In this document: piece after piece, positions 28,465-37,919 of the stretch
Numbering within the stretch: the stretch's first letter is position 1
Layout: each line of letters starts with the position of its first letter
NCBI RefSeq assembly: GCF_009720775.1
Contig: NZ_WNKW01000002.1
Span: forward strand, 558,001 to 622,000
Direction of reading: 5' to 3'
Length of the DNA: 64,000 bases
DNA from: Pseudoduganella danionis
Lineage (GTDB): Bacteria > Pseudomonadota > Gammaproteobacteria > Burkholderiales > Burkholderiaceae_D
Program-made: the position numbers and the translations under genes
The notes under the pieces: model-generated
What the model saw: the letters and a program-made list of their open reading frames with translations, nothing else
Told to the model about the DNA's origin: nothing
The model's database searches: none

Positions 28465-28767
28465 ATGAAATTACTATCCACCCTGATAGGTTGCGTTCTT
28501 TTTGTCCTGTTTTTCGGCTTTGCGCTGAAGAACACGCAGGAGGTCGATCTGCACCTTTTCCTGCACTATGATCTGCACGGCCCGCTGGTGCTGATGCTGC
28601 TCGGCTTTTTTGTGGCCGGCGCCTTCCTTGGCGTGCTGGCGCTGACGCCGACGGTGTTCCGCCACCGCCGCGAAACCAATAAACATAAAACCACGATCAC
28701 GACGCTGCAAAGCTCGGCGCTGCAGGCACAAGCCCAGCCGCAGCCGGATAGCGTCAAACCACAATAA
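28465..28767 (+). CDS. lapA: LapA family membrane protein (DUF1049)
   Basis: 100 residues with two transmembrane helices (about 3-22 and 40-62): LLSTLIGCVLFVLFFGFAL and LVLMLLGFFVAGAFLGVLAL. Between them is the KNTQEVDLHLFL motif of LapA/YciS. LapA and LapB control lipopolysaccharide assembly and LpxC turnover at the inner membrane. The C-terminus is a cytosolic tail (HRRETNKHKTTI). lapB starts 9 bases later, so this is an operon downstream of the ihfB terminator. Confidence 0.9.
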   Translation: MKLLSTLIGCVLFVLFFGFALKNTQEVDLHLFLHYDLHGPLVLMLLGFFVAGAFLGVLALTPTVFRHRRETNKHKTTITTLQSSALQAQAQPQPDSVKPQ

Positions 28768-28776
28768 ATACAAAGC

Positions 28777-29952
28777 ATGGAATTAGAACTCTGGTGGTTA
28801 CTGGGTATCCCCGTCTTTTTCGGACTGGGCTGGGTCGCCGCACGCGTCGACATCCGTCAACTGGTATCGGAATCGCGCACGCTGCCACGTGGCTATTTCA
28901 AAGGCCTGAATTTCCTGCTCAACGAGCAGCCCGATAAAGCCATCGATGCGTTCATCGAAATCGTGCGCATGGACCCGGAATCGGCCGATATGCACTTCGC
29001 GCTCGGTAATCTGTTCCGCCGCCGTGGCGAAACCGAGCGCGCGATCCGCGTGCACCAGAATCTGCTGGCCCGTCCCGATCTGCCGGTCGAGCAGAAAGAG
29101 CACGCCCAGTATGAACTGGGCATGGACTATCTGAAGGCCGGCCTGCTGGACCGCGCCGAAGAAACCTTTAACGCCATGCTGCACGGCCAGTACGCCGTAC
29201 AGGCCCGCAAAGCCCTGCTGGAGATCTTCCAGCGCGAGAAGGAATGGCAACGTGCCATCGAAGCGGCGCTGGCGCTGCAGGAAGCCGGTGCCGGTTCGCG
29301 TCAGAAGGAAATCGCCCAGTTCTATTGCGAACTCGCGCAGGACGCGCTGGTACACCTGCACCCGCAGGATGCGCTGGTGCTGCTGGAGAAATCGCTGCAG
29401 GCCGACCGCGTCAACGTGCGCGCCACCATGCTGATCGGCGACGCCCAGCTGGCACAGGGCGATGTGGAAGCGGCCCTGCTGACGTGGCGCCGCGTCGAGC
29501 AGATCAGCGTGCCGCATACGGCGCTGGTCGCGCAGCGCATGATGGATGGCTATAGCAAAGTAGGGCGCGCGCAGGAAGGCGTGAACCTGCTCAAATCGTA
29601 TCTGGAACAGGCTTCCTCGATCGACCTGATCGAGGTGGTCTACAAGGCCGTGCTGGAGCTCGATGGCGTAGGTGCGGCCAAGCAGCTGGTGGTGGATGAA
29701 CTGCGCCGCACGCCGACCCTGCTGGGGCTGGACAAGCTGCTGGAAGCACGCCTGATGGATGCGCCGGTGTCGGTGGTGTCCGAGCTATCCATGGTCAAGA
29801 ATCTGGTACACGGTTATACGCAGAAGCTGGCACGCTATCAGTGCAGCCACTGCGGTTTTAAAGCACGCCAGTTCTACTGGCAGTGCCCGGGATGCAGCCG
29901 CTGGGAGACTTACCCGCCGCGCCGCACCGAAGAACTCAATGTCATGAATTAA
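28777..29952 (+). CDS. lapB: lipopolysaccharide assembly protein LapB
   Basis: 391 residues. N-terminal membrane anchor ([20 protein letters not shown]), then tandem TPR repeats (about 40-345), then a rubredoxin-like zinc module with CSHC and CPGC at the C-terminus (about 352-375). In E. coli LapB (YciM) recruits LpxC to FtsH for degradation and so sets LPS levels. All features of the family are present, including the conserved N-terminal [20 protein letters not shown]. ugd follows 13 bases later. Confidence 0.95.
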   Translation: MELELWWLLGIPVFFGLGWVAARVDIRQLVSESRTLPRGYFKGLNFLLNEQPDKAIDAFIEIVRMDPESADMHFALGNLFRRRGETERAIRVHQNLLARPDLPVEQKEHAQYELGMDYLKAGLLDRAEETFNAMLHGQYAVQARKALLEIFQREKEWQRAIEAALALQEAGAGSRQKEIAQFYCELAQDALVHLHPQDALVLLEKSLQADRVNVRATMLIGDAQLAQGDVEAALLTWRRVEQISVPHTALVAQRMMDGYSKVGRAQEGVNLLKSYLEQASSIDLIEVVYKAVLELDGVGAAKQLVVDELRRTPTLLGLDKLLEARLMDAPVSVVSELSMVKNLVHGYTQKLARYQCSHCGFKARQFYWQCPGCSRWETYPPRRTEELNVMN

Positions 29953-29965
29953 GAAGAGTAACACC

Positions 29966-31333
29966 ATGAAAATTACAATTATCGGCACGGGCTATGTGGG
30001 TCTGGTGACGGGCGCCTGCCTGGCAGAGCTGGGCAACGATGTGTTCTGTCTGGACGTGGATCAGAAGAAGATCGACCTGCTCAACAACGGCGGCATTCCT
30101 ATCCACGAGCCGGGGCTGGAAGAAGTGGTAGCGCGCAACCGCGCCGCGGGCCGCCTGCAGTTCTCCACCGACGTTGCCGCTTCCGTGGCACACGGTACGC
30201 TGCAGTTCATCGCGGTCGGTACGCCACCCGATGAAGATGGCTCGGCCGACCTGCAGTACGTGCTGGCTGCTGCCCGCAACATCGGCAAGTACATGACGGA
30301 ATTTAAAGTCATCGTCGACAAATCCACCGTGCCGGTGGGGACGGCTGACCGCGTCAAGGCGGCCGTGCAGGGCGAGCTGACGGCGCGTGGCGCCGAGGTC
30401 AAATTCTCCGTGGTGTCGAATCCTGAATTCCTCAAGGAAGGCGCTGCCGTTGAAGACTTCATGCGTCCCGACCGCATCGTGATCGGCTGCGACAGCACGC
30501 CGGAAGGCGAAAAGGCGCATGGCCTGATGAAGAAGCTGTACACCCCCTTCAACCGTAACCACGAACGTACCTTCTGGATGGATGTGCGTTCGGCCGAGTT
30601 CACCAAGTATGCGGCCAACGCCATGCTGGCCACCCGTATCTCGTTCATGAACGAGCTGGCCAATCTGGCCGATCAGGTGGGCGCCGATATCGAAGCCGTA
30701 CGTCACGGCATCGGTTCCGACCCGCGCATCGGTCACAGCTTCCTGTACGCCGGTGCCGGCTATGGCGGTTCCTGCTTCCCGAAAGACGTGCAGGCGCTGG
30801 AACGTACGGCACGCCAGTATGATCAGGACTTGCTGATCCTGCGCGCCGTGGAAGCCGTCAACGACAAGCAGAAGCTGGTGCTGGGCCAGAAAGTCGTCAA
30901 GCGCTTCGGCGCCGATCTGAATGGCAAGCACTTCGCTGTCTGGGGTCTGGCATTCAAGCCGAACACCGATGATATGCGCGAAGCGCCAGCCCGTGTGCTG
31001 ATCCGCCAGCTGATCGATGCGGGTGCCACCATCGCCGTGTACGACCCGGTCGCCATGGCCGAAGCCAAGCGCGTACTCGCGCTCGACCTGAGTGCCGAGG
31101 AACTGGCCCGCATCCGTTTCGCCAGCAGCCCGATGGATACTCTGACGGACGCCGAAGCGCTGGTGATCGTGACGGAATGGAAGGCCTTCCGCAGCCCGGA
31201 CTTCGACCGCATCAAAGCGGCGCTCAAGCAGTCCATCATCTTCGACGGCCGCAATCTGTTCGAGCCGGAAGTGATGGCCGAAGCAGGCTTCGAGTACCAC
31301 GGCATCGGCCGTTCCATCCTGACCCGCGCATAA
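29966..31333 (+). CDS. ugd: UDP-glucose 6-dehydrogenase
   Basis: 455 residues. NAD-binding [19 protein letters not shown]; catalytic Cys in [11 protein letters not shown]-terminal UDP-binding domain with [13 protein letters not shown]. Oxidises UDP-glucose to UDP-glucuronate for capsule, exopolysaccharide or LPS sugars. Its place between lapB and rfaE1 ties it to envelope polysaccharide synthesis. rfaE1 starts 10 bases later. Confidence 0.97.
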   Translation: MKITIIGTGYVGLVTGACLAELGNDVFCLDVDQKKIDLLNNGGIPIHEPGLEEVVARNRAAGRLQFSTDVAASVAHGTLQFIAVGTPPDEDGSADLQYVLAAARNIGKYMTEFKVIVDKSTVPVGTADRVKAAVQGELTARGAEVKFSVVSNPEFLKEGAAVEDFMRPDRIVIGCDSTPEGEKAHGLMKKLYTPFNRNHERTFWMDVRSAEFTKYAANAMLATRISFMNELANLADQVGADIEAVRHGIGSDPRIGHSFLYAGAGYGGSCFPKDVQALERTARQYDQDLLILRAVEAVNDKQKLVLGQKVVKRFGADLNGKHFAVWGLAFKPNTDDMREAPARVLIRQLIDAGATIAVYDPVAMAEAKRVLALDLSAEELARIRFASSPMDTLTDAEALVIVTEWKAFRSPDFDRIKAALKQSIIFDGRNLFEPEVMAEAGFEYHGIGRSILTRA

Positions 31334-31343
31334 CGAGGCTGCC

Positions 31344-32285
31344 GTGACGACGAGTGTGACTGTAGCGCCGGCACTGGATCAGGTGCGCATACTGGTAGTA
31401 GGCGACGTGATGCTGGACCGTTACTGGTTCGGTGATGTGAGCCGTATTTCGCCGGAAGCGCCGGTGCCTATCGTGCGTATCGAGAAACGCGAAGCGCGTC
31501 TGGGCGGCGCCGCCAACGTGGCGCGTAATGCGGCCGCGCTGGGCGCCCATGCCGGCCTGCTGGGCGTGGTCGGTGCCGACGAGGCGGGCGACGAAGTGGC
31601 GCAACTGCTGGAAGGCGGCGGCATCCACAGCTATCTGAAACGCGACGCGGCCATTTCCACCATCATCAAGCTGCGCGTGATCGGCCGCCAGCAGCAGATG
31701 GTGCGTATCGATTTCGAAGAAGCGCCGACTGATACTGTGCTGCGCGATAAGCTGGTGCAGTTCAAGGCCCTGCTCAACGACTACGATGTGATCGTGCTAT
31801 CCGACTATGCCAAGGGCAGTCTGGTGAATGTGGCCGACATGGTCACTTCGGCCCGCGCGGCCGGCAAGGTAGTGATGGTCGACCCGAAAGGCGACGATTT
31901 CACGCGCTACATGGGCGCTACGGTGCTGACCCCGAACAAATCGGAAATGCGCCGCATCGTCGGCGAGTGGCGCAGCGAGGAAGAGCTGACGGCCAAAGCG
32001 CAGAAGCTGCGCAGCGAGCTGAAACTCGACGCACTGCTGCTGACCCGTTCGGAAGAAGGCATGACGCTGTACACGGAAGGCGAGCAATTCCACATGCCTG
32101 CGCAGGCGCGTGAAGTGTTCGACGTGTCCGGTGCCGGCGATACCGTAATCGCCACCATGGCTGCCATGCTCGGTGCTGGCGCTAGCTGGCAGGAGGCCGT
32201 GCAGACGGCCAACCGTGCCGGCGGCATCGTGGTCGGCAAGCTCGGTACGGCCACCGTCACGCGCGAGGAACTGTTCCCCGCTTGA
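31344..32285 (+). CDS. rfaE1: D-glycero-beta-D-manno-heptose-7-phosphate kinase
   Basis: 313 residues, PfkB carbohydrate kinase. N-terminal VVGDVMLDRYWFGDVSRISPEAP and RLGGAANVARN; C-terminal active-site DVSGAGDTVIATMAAML with the catalytic Asp. Only the kinase half of HldE is present, as in betaproteobacteria that encode the nucleotidyltransferase (rfaE2) separately. Makes heptose-1,7-bisphosphate for LPS inner core. The start is GTG at 31344. The epimerase gene hldD (rfaD), usually next in Burkholderiales, is not here. Confidence 0.95.
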   Translation: MTTSVTVAPALDQVRILVVGDVMLDRYWFGDVSRISPEAPVPIVRIEKREARLGGAANVARNAAALGAHAGLLGVVGADEAGDEVAQLLEGGGIHSYLKRDAAISTIIKLRVIGRQQQMVRIDFEEAPTDTVLRDKLVQFKALLNDYDVIVLSDYAKGSLVNVADMVTSARAAGKVVMVDPKGDDFTRYMGATVLTPNKSEMRRIVGEWRSEEELTAKAQKLRSELKLDALLLTRSEEGMTLYTEGEQFHMPAQAREVFDVSGAGDTVIATMAAMLGAGASWQEAVQTANRAGGIVVGKLGTATVTREELFPA

Positions 32286-32311
32286 TCTAGCTCAGGTTCG
32301 GCAGTCTTTCA

Positions 32312-32342
32312 GGGCGTCAGCGCGTCAACCGCGCTGGCGCCC
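32312..32342 (+). terminator. stable hairpin between rfaE1 and comEA
   Basis: 13 consecutive pairs (32312-32324 with 32330-32342, one GU) around a 5-base loop. It is followed by TGTCGTT, not a T-run. Either an imperfect terminator or a structural remnant. Confidence 0.5.
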
Positions 32343-32399
32343 TGTCGTTATGGGGCTTCAAGGTGCGATGGTCGCCCTTGCAACCTAACGGAGAGAGAC

Positions 32400-32750
32400 A
32401 TGATGCGGAAACTGATACTGGCTGTTGCCACGCTGGTGGCCAGCATGAGCTTTGCGTTCGCGCAGGTGGATGTCAACAAGGCCGATGCGGCCGCGCTGGA
32501 TGGCGTGAAAGGCATAGGGCCGGCCAAGACCAAGGCCATACTGGAAGAGCGCAAGAAGGGCGAGTTCAAGGACTGGGCCGATCTGGAACAGCGCGTCAAA
32601 GGCATAGGCGGCAAGAATGCGGCCAAGCTGTCGGCGGCTGGGCTGGTGGTCAACGGCAAAGCTATGGAAGGCGCTCCTGCGATGGCCACGCCGGCTAGTA
32701 AAACCAGCAAAGCCAGCAAGGCAGACAAGCCGGCATCGGCAGCCAAATGA
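32400..32750 (+). CDS. ComEA-like helix-hairpin-helix DNA-binding protein
   Basis: 116 residues. Signal peptide MMRKLILAVATLVASMSFAFA, then a ComEA-type double HhH: VDVNKADAAALDGVKGIGPAKTKAILEERKKG and VKGIGGKNAAKL. The C-terminal 30 residues are Lys/Ala/Ser-rich. Exported ComEA-like proteins bind incoming DNA during natural transformation; small ones like this may serve that role without the membrane anchor of Gram-positive ComEA. A second ATG at 32403 could be the true start. An efficient terminator follows at 32788-32817. Confidence 0.88.
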   Translation: MMRKLILAVATLVASMSFAFAQVDVNKADAAALDGVKGIGPAKTKAILEERKKGEFKDWADLEQRVKGIGGKNAAKLSAAGLVVNGKAMEGAPAMATPASKTSKASKADKPASAAK

Positions 32751-32787
32751 GGCACAGGCCGGCCTAGCGGCGCGAGCCTGACCCTTG

Positions 32788-32817
32788 CCCGCAGCGCAAA
32801 GCTGCGGGTTTTTGTTT
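32788..32817 (+). terminator. rho-independent terminator of comEA
   Basis: CCCGCAGC (32788-32795), loop GCAAA, GCTGCGGG (32801-32808), then TTTTTGTTT. Confidence 0.92.
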
Positions 32818-32891
32818 GAGAATTGTTTCAGAGCGAAAATTCGAGTCGGCGGCGTGAGAAGATAGCCGGATATCTTCCACGGAGACTGTAG

Positions 32892-34268
32892 ATGTACCTG
32901 AAACCGCTGACCCTGAGTGTGGCCGTGCTGGCTGCCCTGACTACCTACGCTGCGCAGGCCGCCGCCGATGGCCCCGATACGCGCCGCCATCAGGCCCAGA
33001 TAGACCAGATCGTTAAACAGATATCGCCGCAACGCATAGAAGGCTATGTGCGCAAGCTGGTCAGCTTCCGCACGCGCCATACCATGTCCGATACTGTCTC
33101 CGAAACGGAAGGCATAGGTGCGGCACGGCGCTGGATCAAGGGCGAACTCGAGCGCTGCGGCGCCGCGGCGGGCGGCAAGCTGCAGGTGGCGTTCGATAGC
33201 CATATCGCGCCCGTTTCGGCGCGCATCAGCCGCCCTACGGAAATCGTCAATGTAGTGGCCACGCTGCCCGGCACGCAGGACGCTGCGCGCGAACGCATGT
33301 ATGTGGTCAGCGGCCACTATGATTCGCGCAATACCGATGTGATGGATGCGAATGGCGATGCGCCGGGCGCCGACGACGATGCTTCCGGCACGGCAGCCGT
33401 GATGGAAATGGCTTGCGTGATGGCGCGCTACCAGTTCGATGCCACGCTGGTGTTCATGACGGTGGCAGCGGAAGAGCAGGGCTTGCTGGGCGCGGCCCAC
33501 TGGGCCGAGCAGGCCAAGCAGAAGAATCTGAACATCGCCGGCATGTTCACCAACGATATCATCGGCAGCTCGCGCGATGAACACGGCAAGATCGATAACA
33601 AGCAGGTGCGCCTGTTTGCCGAAGGCCTGCCGGTGCAGAAGGAAAACAGCGAAGTAGTGCGTACGCTGATCCAGACGGGCGGCGAGAACGATTCGCTGTC
33701 GCGCCAGTTGGCGCGCTCCGTCAAAGAATCGGGTGAGCGTTACGTATCTGGCTTCAAGGTCAATGTGATCCAGCGGCGCGACCGCTATCTGCGCGGCGGC
33801 GACCACATGCCCTTCCTCGAACGCGGCTACGCGGCCTTGCGCTTTACCGAACCGGCAGAAGACTTCAACCATCAGCACCAGAACATCCGCACGGAAAACG
33901 GCGTACTGATAGGCGATCTGCCGCAGTACAACGACTATGCCTATATCGCACAGGTAGCACGGGTGAATGCGGCCGCTTTGGCCACGCTGTCGCTGGCGCC
34001 GGCAGCACCGGCCAAGGTGCAGGTACGCACGTCCAAGCTGCAGAACGATACGGAACTGGTATGGCAAGCCAATGTGGAGCCGGATCTGGCCGGCTACCGC
34101 GTGGTGTGGCGCGAAACGGGAGCGGCCGACTGGCAGGGCAGCCGTTTCGTCGGCAAAGCCACGGAAGCCACGCTAACGCTATCGAAGGATAATTACTACT
34201 TCGGCGTGCAGGCGGTGGATAACGACGGCAACGTCAGCCCCGCCACCTATCCCGTCCCGCTGCGCTAA
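32892..34268 (+). CDS. secreted M28 family zinc aminopeptidase
   Basis: 458 residues. Signal peptide to about residue 24 (...TYAAQAAA). The M28 core has the usual zinc and catalytic residues: His in VSGHYDSR, Asp in PGADDDASG, the Glu pair in VAAEEQGLLG, Asp in FTNDIIGSS, and a late His in GGDHMPFLERGYAAL. The last ~90 residues (ELVWQANVEPDLAGYRVVWRE...YYFGVQAVDNDGN) form a fibronectin III-like domain, common in exported peptidases. Likely a periplasmic or extracellular aminopeptidase. Single gene; it sits between comEA and an inverted-repeat element, in the stretch that separates comEA from cysM. Confidence 0.92.
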   Translation: MYLKPLTLSVAVLAALTTYAAQAAADGPDTRRHQAQIDQIVKQISPQRIEGYVRKLVSFRTRHTMSDTVSETEGIGAARRWIKGELERCGAAAGGKLQVAFDSHIAPVSARISRPTEIVNVVATLPGTQDAARERMYVVSGHYDSRNTDVMDANGDAPGADDDASGTAAVMEMACVMARYQFDATLVFMTVAAEEQGLLGAAHWAEQAKQKNLNIAGMFTNDIIGSSRDEHGKIDNKQVRLFAEGLPVQKENSEVVRTLIQTGGENDSLSRQLARSVKESGERYVSGFKVNVIQRRDRYLRGGDHMPFLERGYAALRFTEPAEDFNHQHQNIRTENGVLIGDLPQYNDYAYIAQVARVNAAALATLSLAPAAPAKVQVRTSKLQNDTELVWQANVEPDLAGYRVVWRETGAADWQGSRFVGKATEATLTLSKDNYYFGVQAVDNDGNVSPATYPVPLR

Positions 34269-34282
34269 CCTTGTAACTTCGT

Positions 34283-34474
34283 AACTTCGGGGTCAGGTCT
34301 GTCATTAGGACACCCAAGCAGTACGGTTGAGATATATCAATCGTGCTGTTTTGTTTTGTGTTTGACGCCTCGTAAAATTCATCCTTATTTTTGGCGCCTA
34401 GACAAATTACTCAGCATTGAGATTCCTCAATAGTGTGCCTTCGATGTCTGAATGACAGACCTGACCCCGAAGTT
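34283..34474. mobile_element. 192-bp element with 24-bp perfect terminal inverted repeats
   Basis: Bases 34283-34306 and 34451-34474 are exact reverse complements. The tips contain GGGGTCAGG / CCTGACCCC. The interior has an imperfect hairpin (34319-34330 with 34337-34348, loop GATATA) and is markedly AT-rich, with no reading frame. No clear target duplication seen. This resembles a non-autonomous element of the MITE or REP-associated (RAYT) type; no transposase is nearby, so the family is inferred. Confidence 0.65.
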
Positions 34475-34500
34475 GGTGCTGAGTTTGCTACCATGGCGGC

Positions 34501-35838
34501 ATGACTCTGAAAATTTCCCGCATTCTGCATGCCGGCTATGTGTTTGAATGCGCAGGCCGGCGCATCGTTTTCGACCCCGTGTTCGAAAACCCGTTTAGCC
34601 GCAACTGTCACGCCTTTCCTTCCGTGCGCTTCGATCTGCCGCAGATCCGCAAGCTGCAGGTGGACGCCGTGTTCATTTCCCACTTTCACGACGACCACTG
34701 TTCTTTCGAAAGTCTGGACTTGCTCGACCGGGCTACGCCGATTTATCTGTACTGCCTTTTCGATGAGCTGTTCGATTTGATACGGGAGCTGGGGTTTAGC
34801 AATGTGCATGCGCTCAAGGTGGATGAGCCGGTGCATCTGGGGCCGTTCGAGGTGATACCGCGCCGTGCGCTCGATGCCGATGTCGATTCGATGTTCCATG
34901 TGCGCGCTGCCGGCCTGAATGTGCTCAACGTGGTCGATGCGTGGATGGACCCGGAAACGCTGGAACAGCTGGCACCGTACGCGCCGTGGGATATGGTGCT
35001 GTGGCCATTCCAGACCATGCGCGAGGTGGATGTGATTGCGCCCGGCCGCGCCAGCCATGCCAGCAGTGGCGCGCCGGCGTTGCCCGAGGAGTGGCCGCAG
35101 CAGTTGCAGGCGCTGGCGCCACGCTATGTGGTGCCCAGCTCCTGCCAGTTCGTGCAGGAGCCGTGGTCGTGGTACAACCACGCGATGTTCCCTGTGACCT
35201 ATCGCCAGTTTGCGGCTGCGCTGGCCGAGTGGCTGCCGCACACGCAGGTGGTGCGCATGAATCCTGGCGTTAGTTTCGAGCTGAGTGCGCAGGGACTGGC
35301 AGCAGCGGCGCCGCTGTCATGGGTGATACCGGTGGGCGAGCAGGATGTTGATTTCGATTACCGGCCGGAGCTGGTGCCGCCGCCGACGGCGCAAATCGCC
35401 CGCCACTTCGCAGCGCTCACGCCTGAGCAGACCGCGCTGGCGCTGGATTTCTGCCGCGCGGGCCTGCTGCACAAATACCGCGAAATGGAACTGCCCAAGG
35501 ATAGCTATTTCACGGCGGCCTGCGGCTGGCAGCTCAGCGTGTACGACCACGAGGGCAGGGGGCAGCAGTTCCGCTACCGCATCCATGGCGACGAGATTGC
35601 ACTGGACGATAGCATCGCCACGCCGCAGTGGCAGACCGCGATACCGCTGGCCAAGCTGTATGCGGGATTGGCGCTGGGCGAGTCGCTGACGTCGATGTAT
35701 GTGCGCATCGACGGCGCGCCGCCCGAAGCCGATGTGGTCGATGATCCGCTGATCCGCTGCCTGTTCAATGACGCCTTTGCTGCCTATCAGGCAGCGCAAC
35801 TGCGCCGCATACAGGCACGCGCCTCTGCAGCAGACTAG
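34501..35838 (+). CDS. MBL-fold metallo-hydrolase
   Basis: 445 residues. N-terminal metallo-beta-lactamase fold (about 1-260) with the metal motif ISHFHDDHC (H-x-H-x-D-D-H) and further ligands in the region of DAWMDP and WPFQTM. The closest broad type is the UlaG-like MBL proteins. The C-terminal ~180 residues (VIPVGEQDVDFDYRPEL...) are not recognised and may be a substrate or oligomer domain. No signal peptide. It begins 26 bases after the inverted-repeat element, which may carry its promoter. Substrate unknown. Confidence 0.82.
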   Translation: MTLKISRILHAGYVFECAGRRIVFDPVFENPFSRNCHAFPSVRFDLPQIRKLQVDAVFISHFHDDHCSFESLDLLDRATPIYLYCLFDELFDLIRELGFSNVHALKVDEPVHLGPFEVIPRRALDADVDSMFHVRAAGLNVLNVVDAWMDPETLEQLAPYAPWDMVLWPFQTMREVDVIAPGRASHASSGAPALPEEWPQQLQALAPRYVVPSSCQFVQEPWSWYNHAMFPVTYRQFAAALAEWLPHTQVVRMNPGVSFELSAQGLAAAAPLSWVIPVGEQDVDFDYRPELVPPPTAQIARHFAALTPEQTALALDFCRAGLLHKYREMELPKDSYFTAACGWQLSVYDHEGRGQQFRYRIHGDEIALDDSIATPQWQTAIPLAKLYAGLALGESLTSMYVRIDGAPPEADVVDDPLIRCLFNDAFAAYQAAQLRRIQARASAAD

Positions 35839-35883
35839 CGGCCCGGCGTCCAGCCGCCAGGCCTGCAACGCGCCAAGGGCTGG

Positions 35884-37647
35884 CTAGGCTTGCGTCAGCG
35901 GCAGGCTGGCAAGGAAGGCGTGGATCTGTGCCACCACGGCCGCACCTTCGCCCACAGCGGCAGCCACCCGCTTGGTGGAGCCGGCGCGCACATCGCCTAT
36001 CGCGAACACGCCCGGCACGCTGGTTTCCAGCGCCGCCCGTTCCGGCAGGTCAGGCGGATACACGCCTTGACTGAAGTTGGCGCGGCACTGCGCTTTGGTG
36101 ACGTCAAAACCGGTGCGGATAAAGCCGTGCTGGTCGACGTCCACGCCGCAGTCGTGCAGCCAGTCCGTATTCGGATCGGCGCCTATGAACAGGAACATGC
36201 GGCATACGGGATAGTCGGTTTCCTGCGCACTCGGTGCATGACGTACTCTTACCTGCCGCAAGCCTTCCTCGTCGCCTTCCAGCGCGACGATTTCGCTTTG
36301 CGTGTGCAGGGTGATATTCGGCGTCGCTTCGATCCGTTCGATCAGGTAGCTGGACATGGTGGAAGCCAGGCTGTCTTTGCGGATCAGCATGTGCACATGC
36401 TTGGCCTGGGTAGACAGGAATACGGCCGCCTGACCGGCCGAATTGCCACCGCCGACGAGGATGATCTGTTCGTTCTTGCATAGCTTGCCCTCGATCGGCG
36501 AAGCCCAGTAATACACGCCTTTGCCTTCGAACTGGCGCAGATTGGCCAGCGAAGGACGGCGGTAGCGCGCGCCGCAGGACAGCACCACCGTACGTGCCTG
36601 CAGACGCTGCAGACTGCCGCACATTTCCACTTGTAGCGGGTAGGTATCGCACAGCAGCCGTCCGGCCGGTGCGGGGATCGCCACTTCGACGCCGAACTTC
36701 TGCGTCTGCACATAGGCGCGGCCGGCCAGCGCCCGTCCCGTGATACCGGTGGGGAAACCGAGGAAGTTTTCGATGCGGGCGCTGGCCGCTGCCTGCCCGC
36801 CCGAAGCGCGGGTTTCCAGCACCAGCACGGACAGGCCTTCCGACGCCGCATACACGGCCGCCGCCAGCCCTGCCGGTCCGGCACCGACGATGATCACATC
36901 CCACACCTTGTCGCTATCGAGCTGGGGCAGCATGCCCAGACAGCGGCCGATATCCACCACGCTGGGATTGAGTTTGACCGCGCCATCGGGGCAGACCACC
37001 AGCGGCAGTTCTTCCGGCTTGGGCTGGTAGTGCGCCAGCAGGGCCGCGGCCTGCGCGCTGTGTTCGGGATCGAGTGCTTCGTACGGGTGGCCATTGGCGG
37101 ACAAAAAACTCTGCAGCGTATGCAGGCGGCCATGGCCGCGCGGCGCCACCAGCAAGGGGCCGCCGGAATTGAGCGACAGCAGGCCGACACGGCGCAGGAT
37201 CAGGGCACGCACGATGCGTTCGCCCAGATCAGCATGGGCGATCAGCAGGGCGCGTAGCGATTCCGGCTGGATCAGCAAGACTTCGGTTTCGCCCATCGCC
37301 CGGCCGTTGGCCAGCGAGGGCCGGCCCGATAGCTGCGCCACTTCGCCGCCGAACTGGCCGGCCTGATGGAAGGTGATGTGGGCGGTATTGCCCAGCCCGT
37401 CGTAGCGGCTGACTTCGATCTGGCCTTGCAGCACCAGCACCAGCCCGAAGCTGGTCTGGCCGGCGCGGAAGATCCAGTCGCCATCGCCGAACTGGCGCAC
37501 CGTGCCGAAACGCAGCATGTGCTTCACATCGCTTTCGCTCAGGGTGGGGAAGATCTGGTGACGGCGGGTGTCGAGGTCGATGCCGGGACCGGAGACAGGG
37601 TCGTCGGCAGTAAGTTCAGGCAGCATTTCCGGGCTCTTGTTGGGCAT
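35884..37647 (-). CDS. cyclic-nucleotide-binding domain fused to thioredoxin-reductase-like flavoprotein
   Basis: 587 residues, three parts. About 30-150 is a Crp-type cyclic-nucleotide-binding domain (FGDGDWIFRAGQTSFGLVLV, GQFGGEVAQLSGRPSLA). About 170-245 is a thioredoxin/glutaredoxin-like segment (FLSANGHPYEALDPEH...LPLVVCPDGAV). About 255-587 is a TrxR-type FAD/NAD(P)H oxidoreductase (VGAGPAGLAAAVYAAS, LVGGGNSAGQAAVFL, FAIGDVRAGS). The CxxC that should follow GVYYxA is replaced by WASPIEG, so it cannot be a normal thioredoxin reductase. I start at the ATG at 37645-37647, with AGGA about 7 bases upstream; the longer frame has no support. Probably a cNMP-gated soluble oxidoreductase. Confidence 0.88.
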   Translation of the reverse strand: MPNKSPEMLPELTADDPVSGPGIDLDTRRHQIFPTLSESDVKHMLRFGTVRQFGDGDWIFRAGQTSFGLVLVLQGQIEVSRYDGLGNTAHITFHQAGQFGGEVAQLSGRPSLANGRAMGETEVLLIQPESLRALLIAHADLGERIVRALILRRVGLLSLNSGGPLLVAPRGHGRLHTLQSFLSANGHPYEALDPEHSAQAAALLAHYQPKPEELPLVVCPDGAVKLNPSVVDIGRCLGMLPQLDSDKVWDVIIVGAGPAGLAAAVYAASEGLSVLVLETRASGGQAAASARIENFLGFPTGITGRALAGRAYVQTQKFGVEVAIPAPAGRLLCDTYPLQVEMCGSLQRLQARTVVLSCGARYRRPSLANLRQFEGKGVYYWASPIEGKLCKNEQIILVGGGNSAGQAAVFLSTQAKHVHMLIRKDSLASTMSSYLIERIEATPNITLHTQSEIVALEGDEEGLRQVRVRHAPSAQETDYPVCRMFLFIGADPNTDWLHDCGVDVDQHGFIRTGFDVTKAQCRANFSQGVYPPDLPERAALETSVPGVFAIGDVRAGSTKRVAAAVGEGAAVVAQIHAFLASLPLTQA

Positions 37648-37919
37648 ATCAGTCCTGCTCAGAAAGTGGTGGTGAGAGTGTAGCCAGTCTAGCGGAAGCG
37701 GCGCGGCAGGTGTGTGAACTTGCACCCCCGTACCAGCATAAAAACCGGGTCTGTTGCAGTTTGACGTGCGGTTTTCGTATATGGCTGGGCGTTGCAATTC
37801 GGAAAACCTGCTAGCAGCCGTGAATAATGCAAGTTTCCCCGCGGCAGAGCGGGGTTTCAAGCAAGGCGGGCGCTTATGGGATTAGAATGGGGTTTTAGCT
37901 GGCACGAACGAACAATAAG

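Noticed and set aside
31344..32285. Full-length bifunctional HldE
   Set aside because: The frame stops after the kinase domain; there is no nucleotidyltransferase half.
35884..37860. Longer 658-residue version of the cNMP flavoprotein
   Set aside because: The extra N-terminus crosses the ribosome-binding site and has no domain; the ATG at 37647 is better supported.
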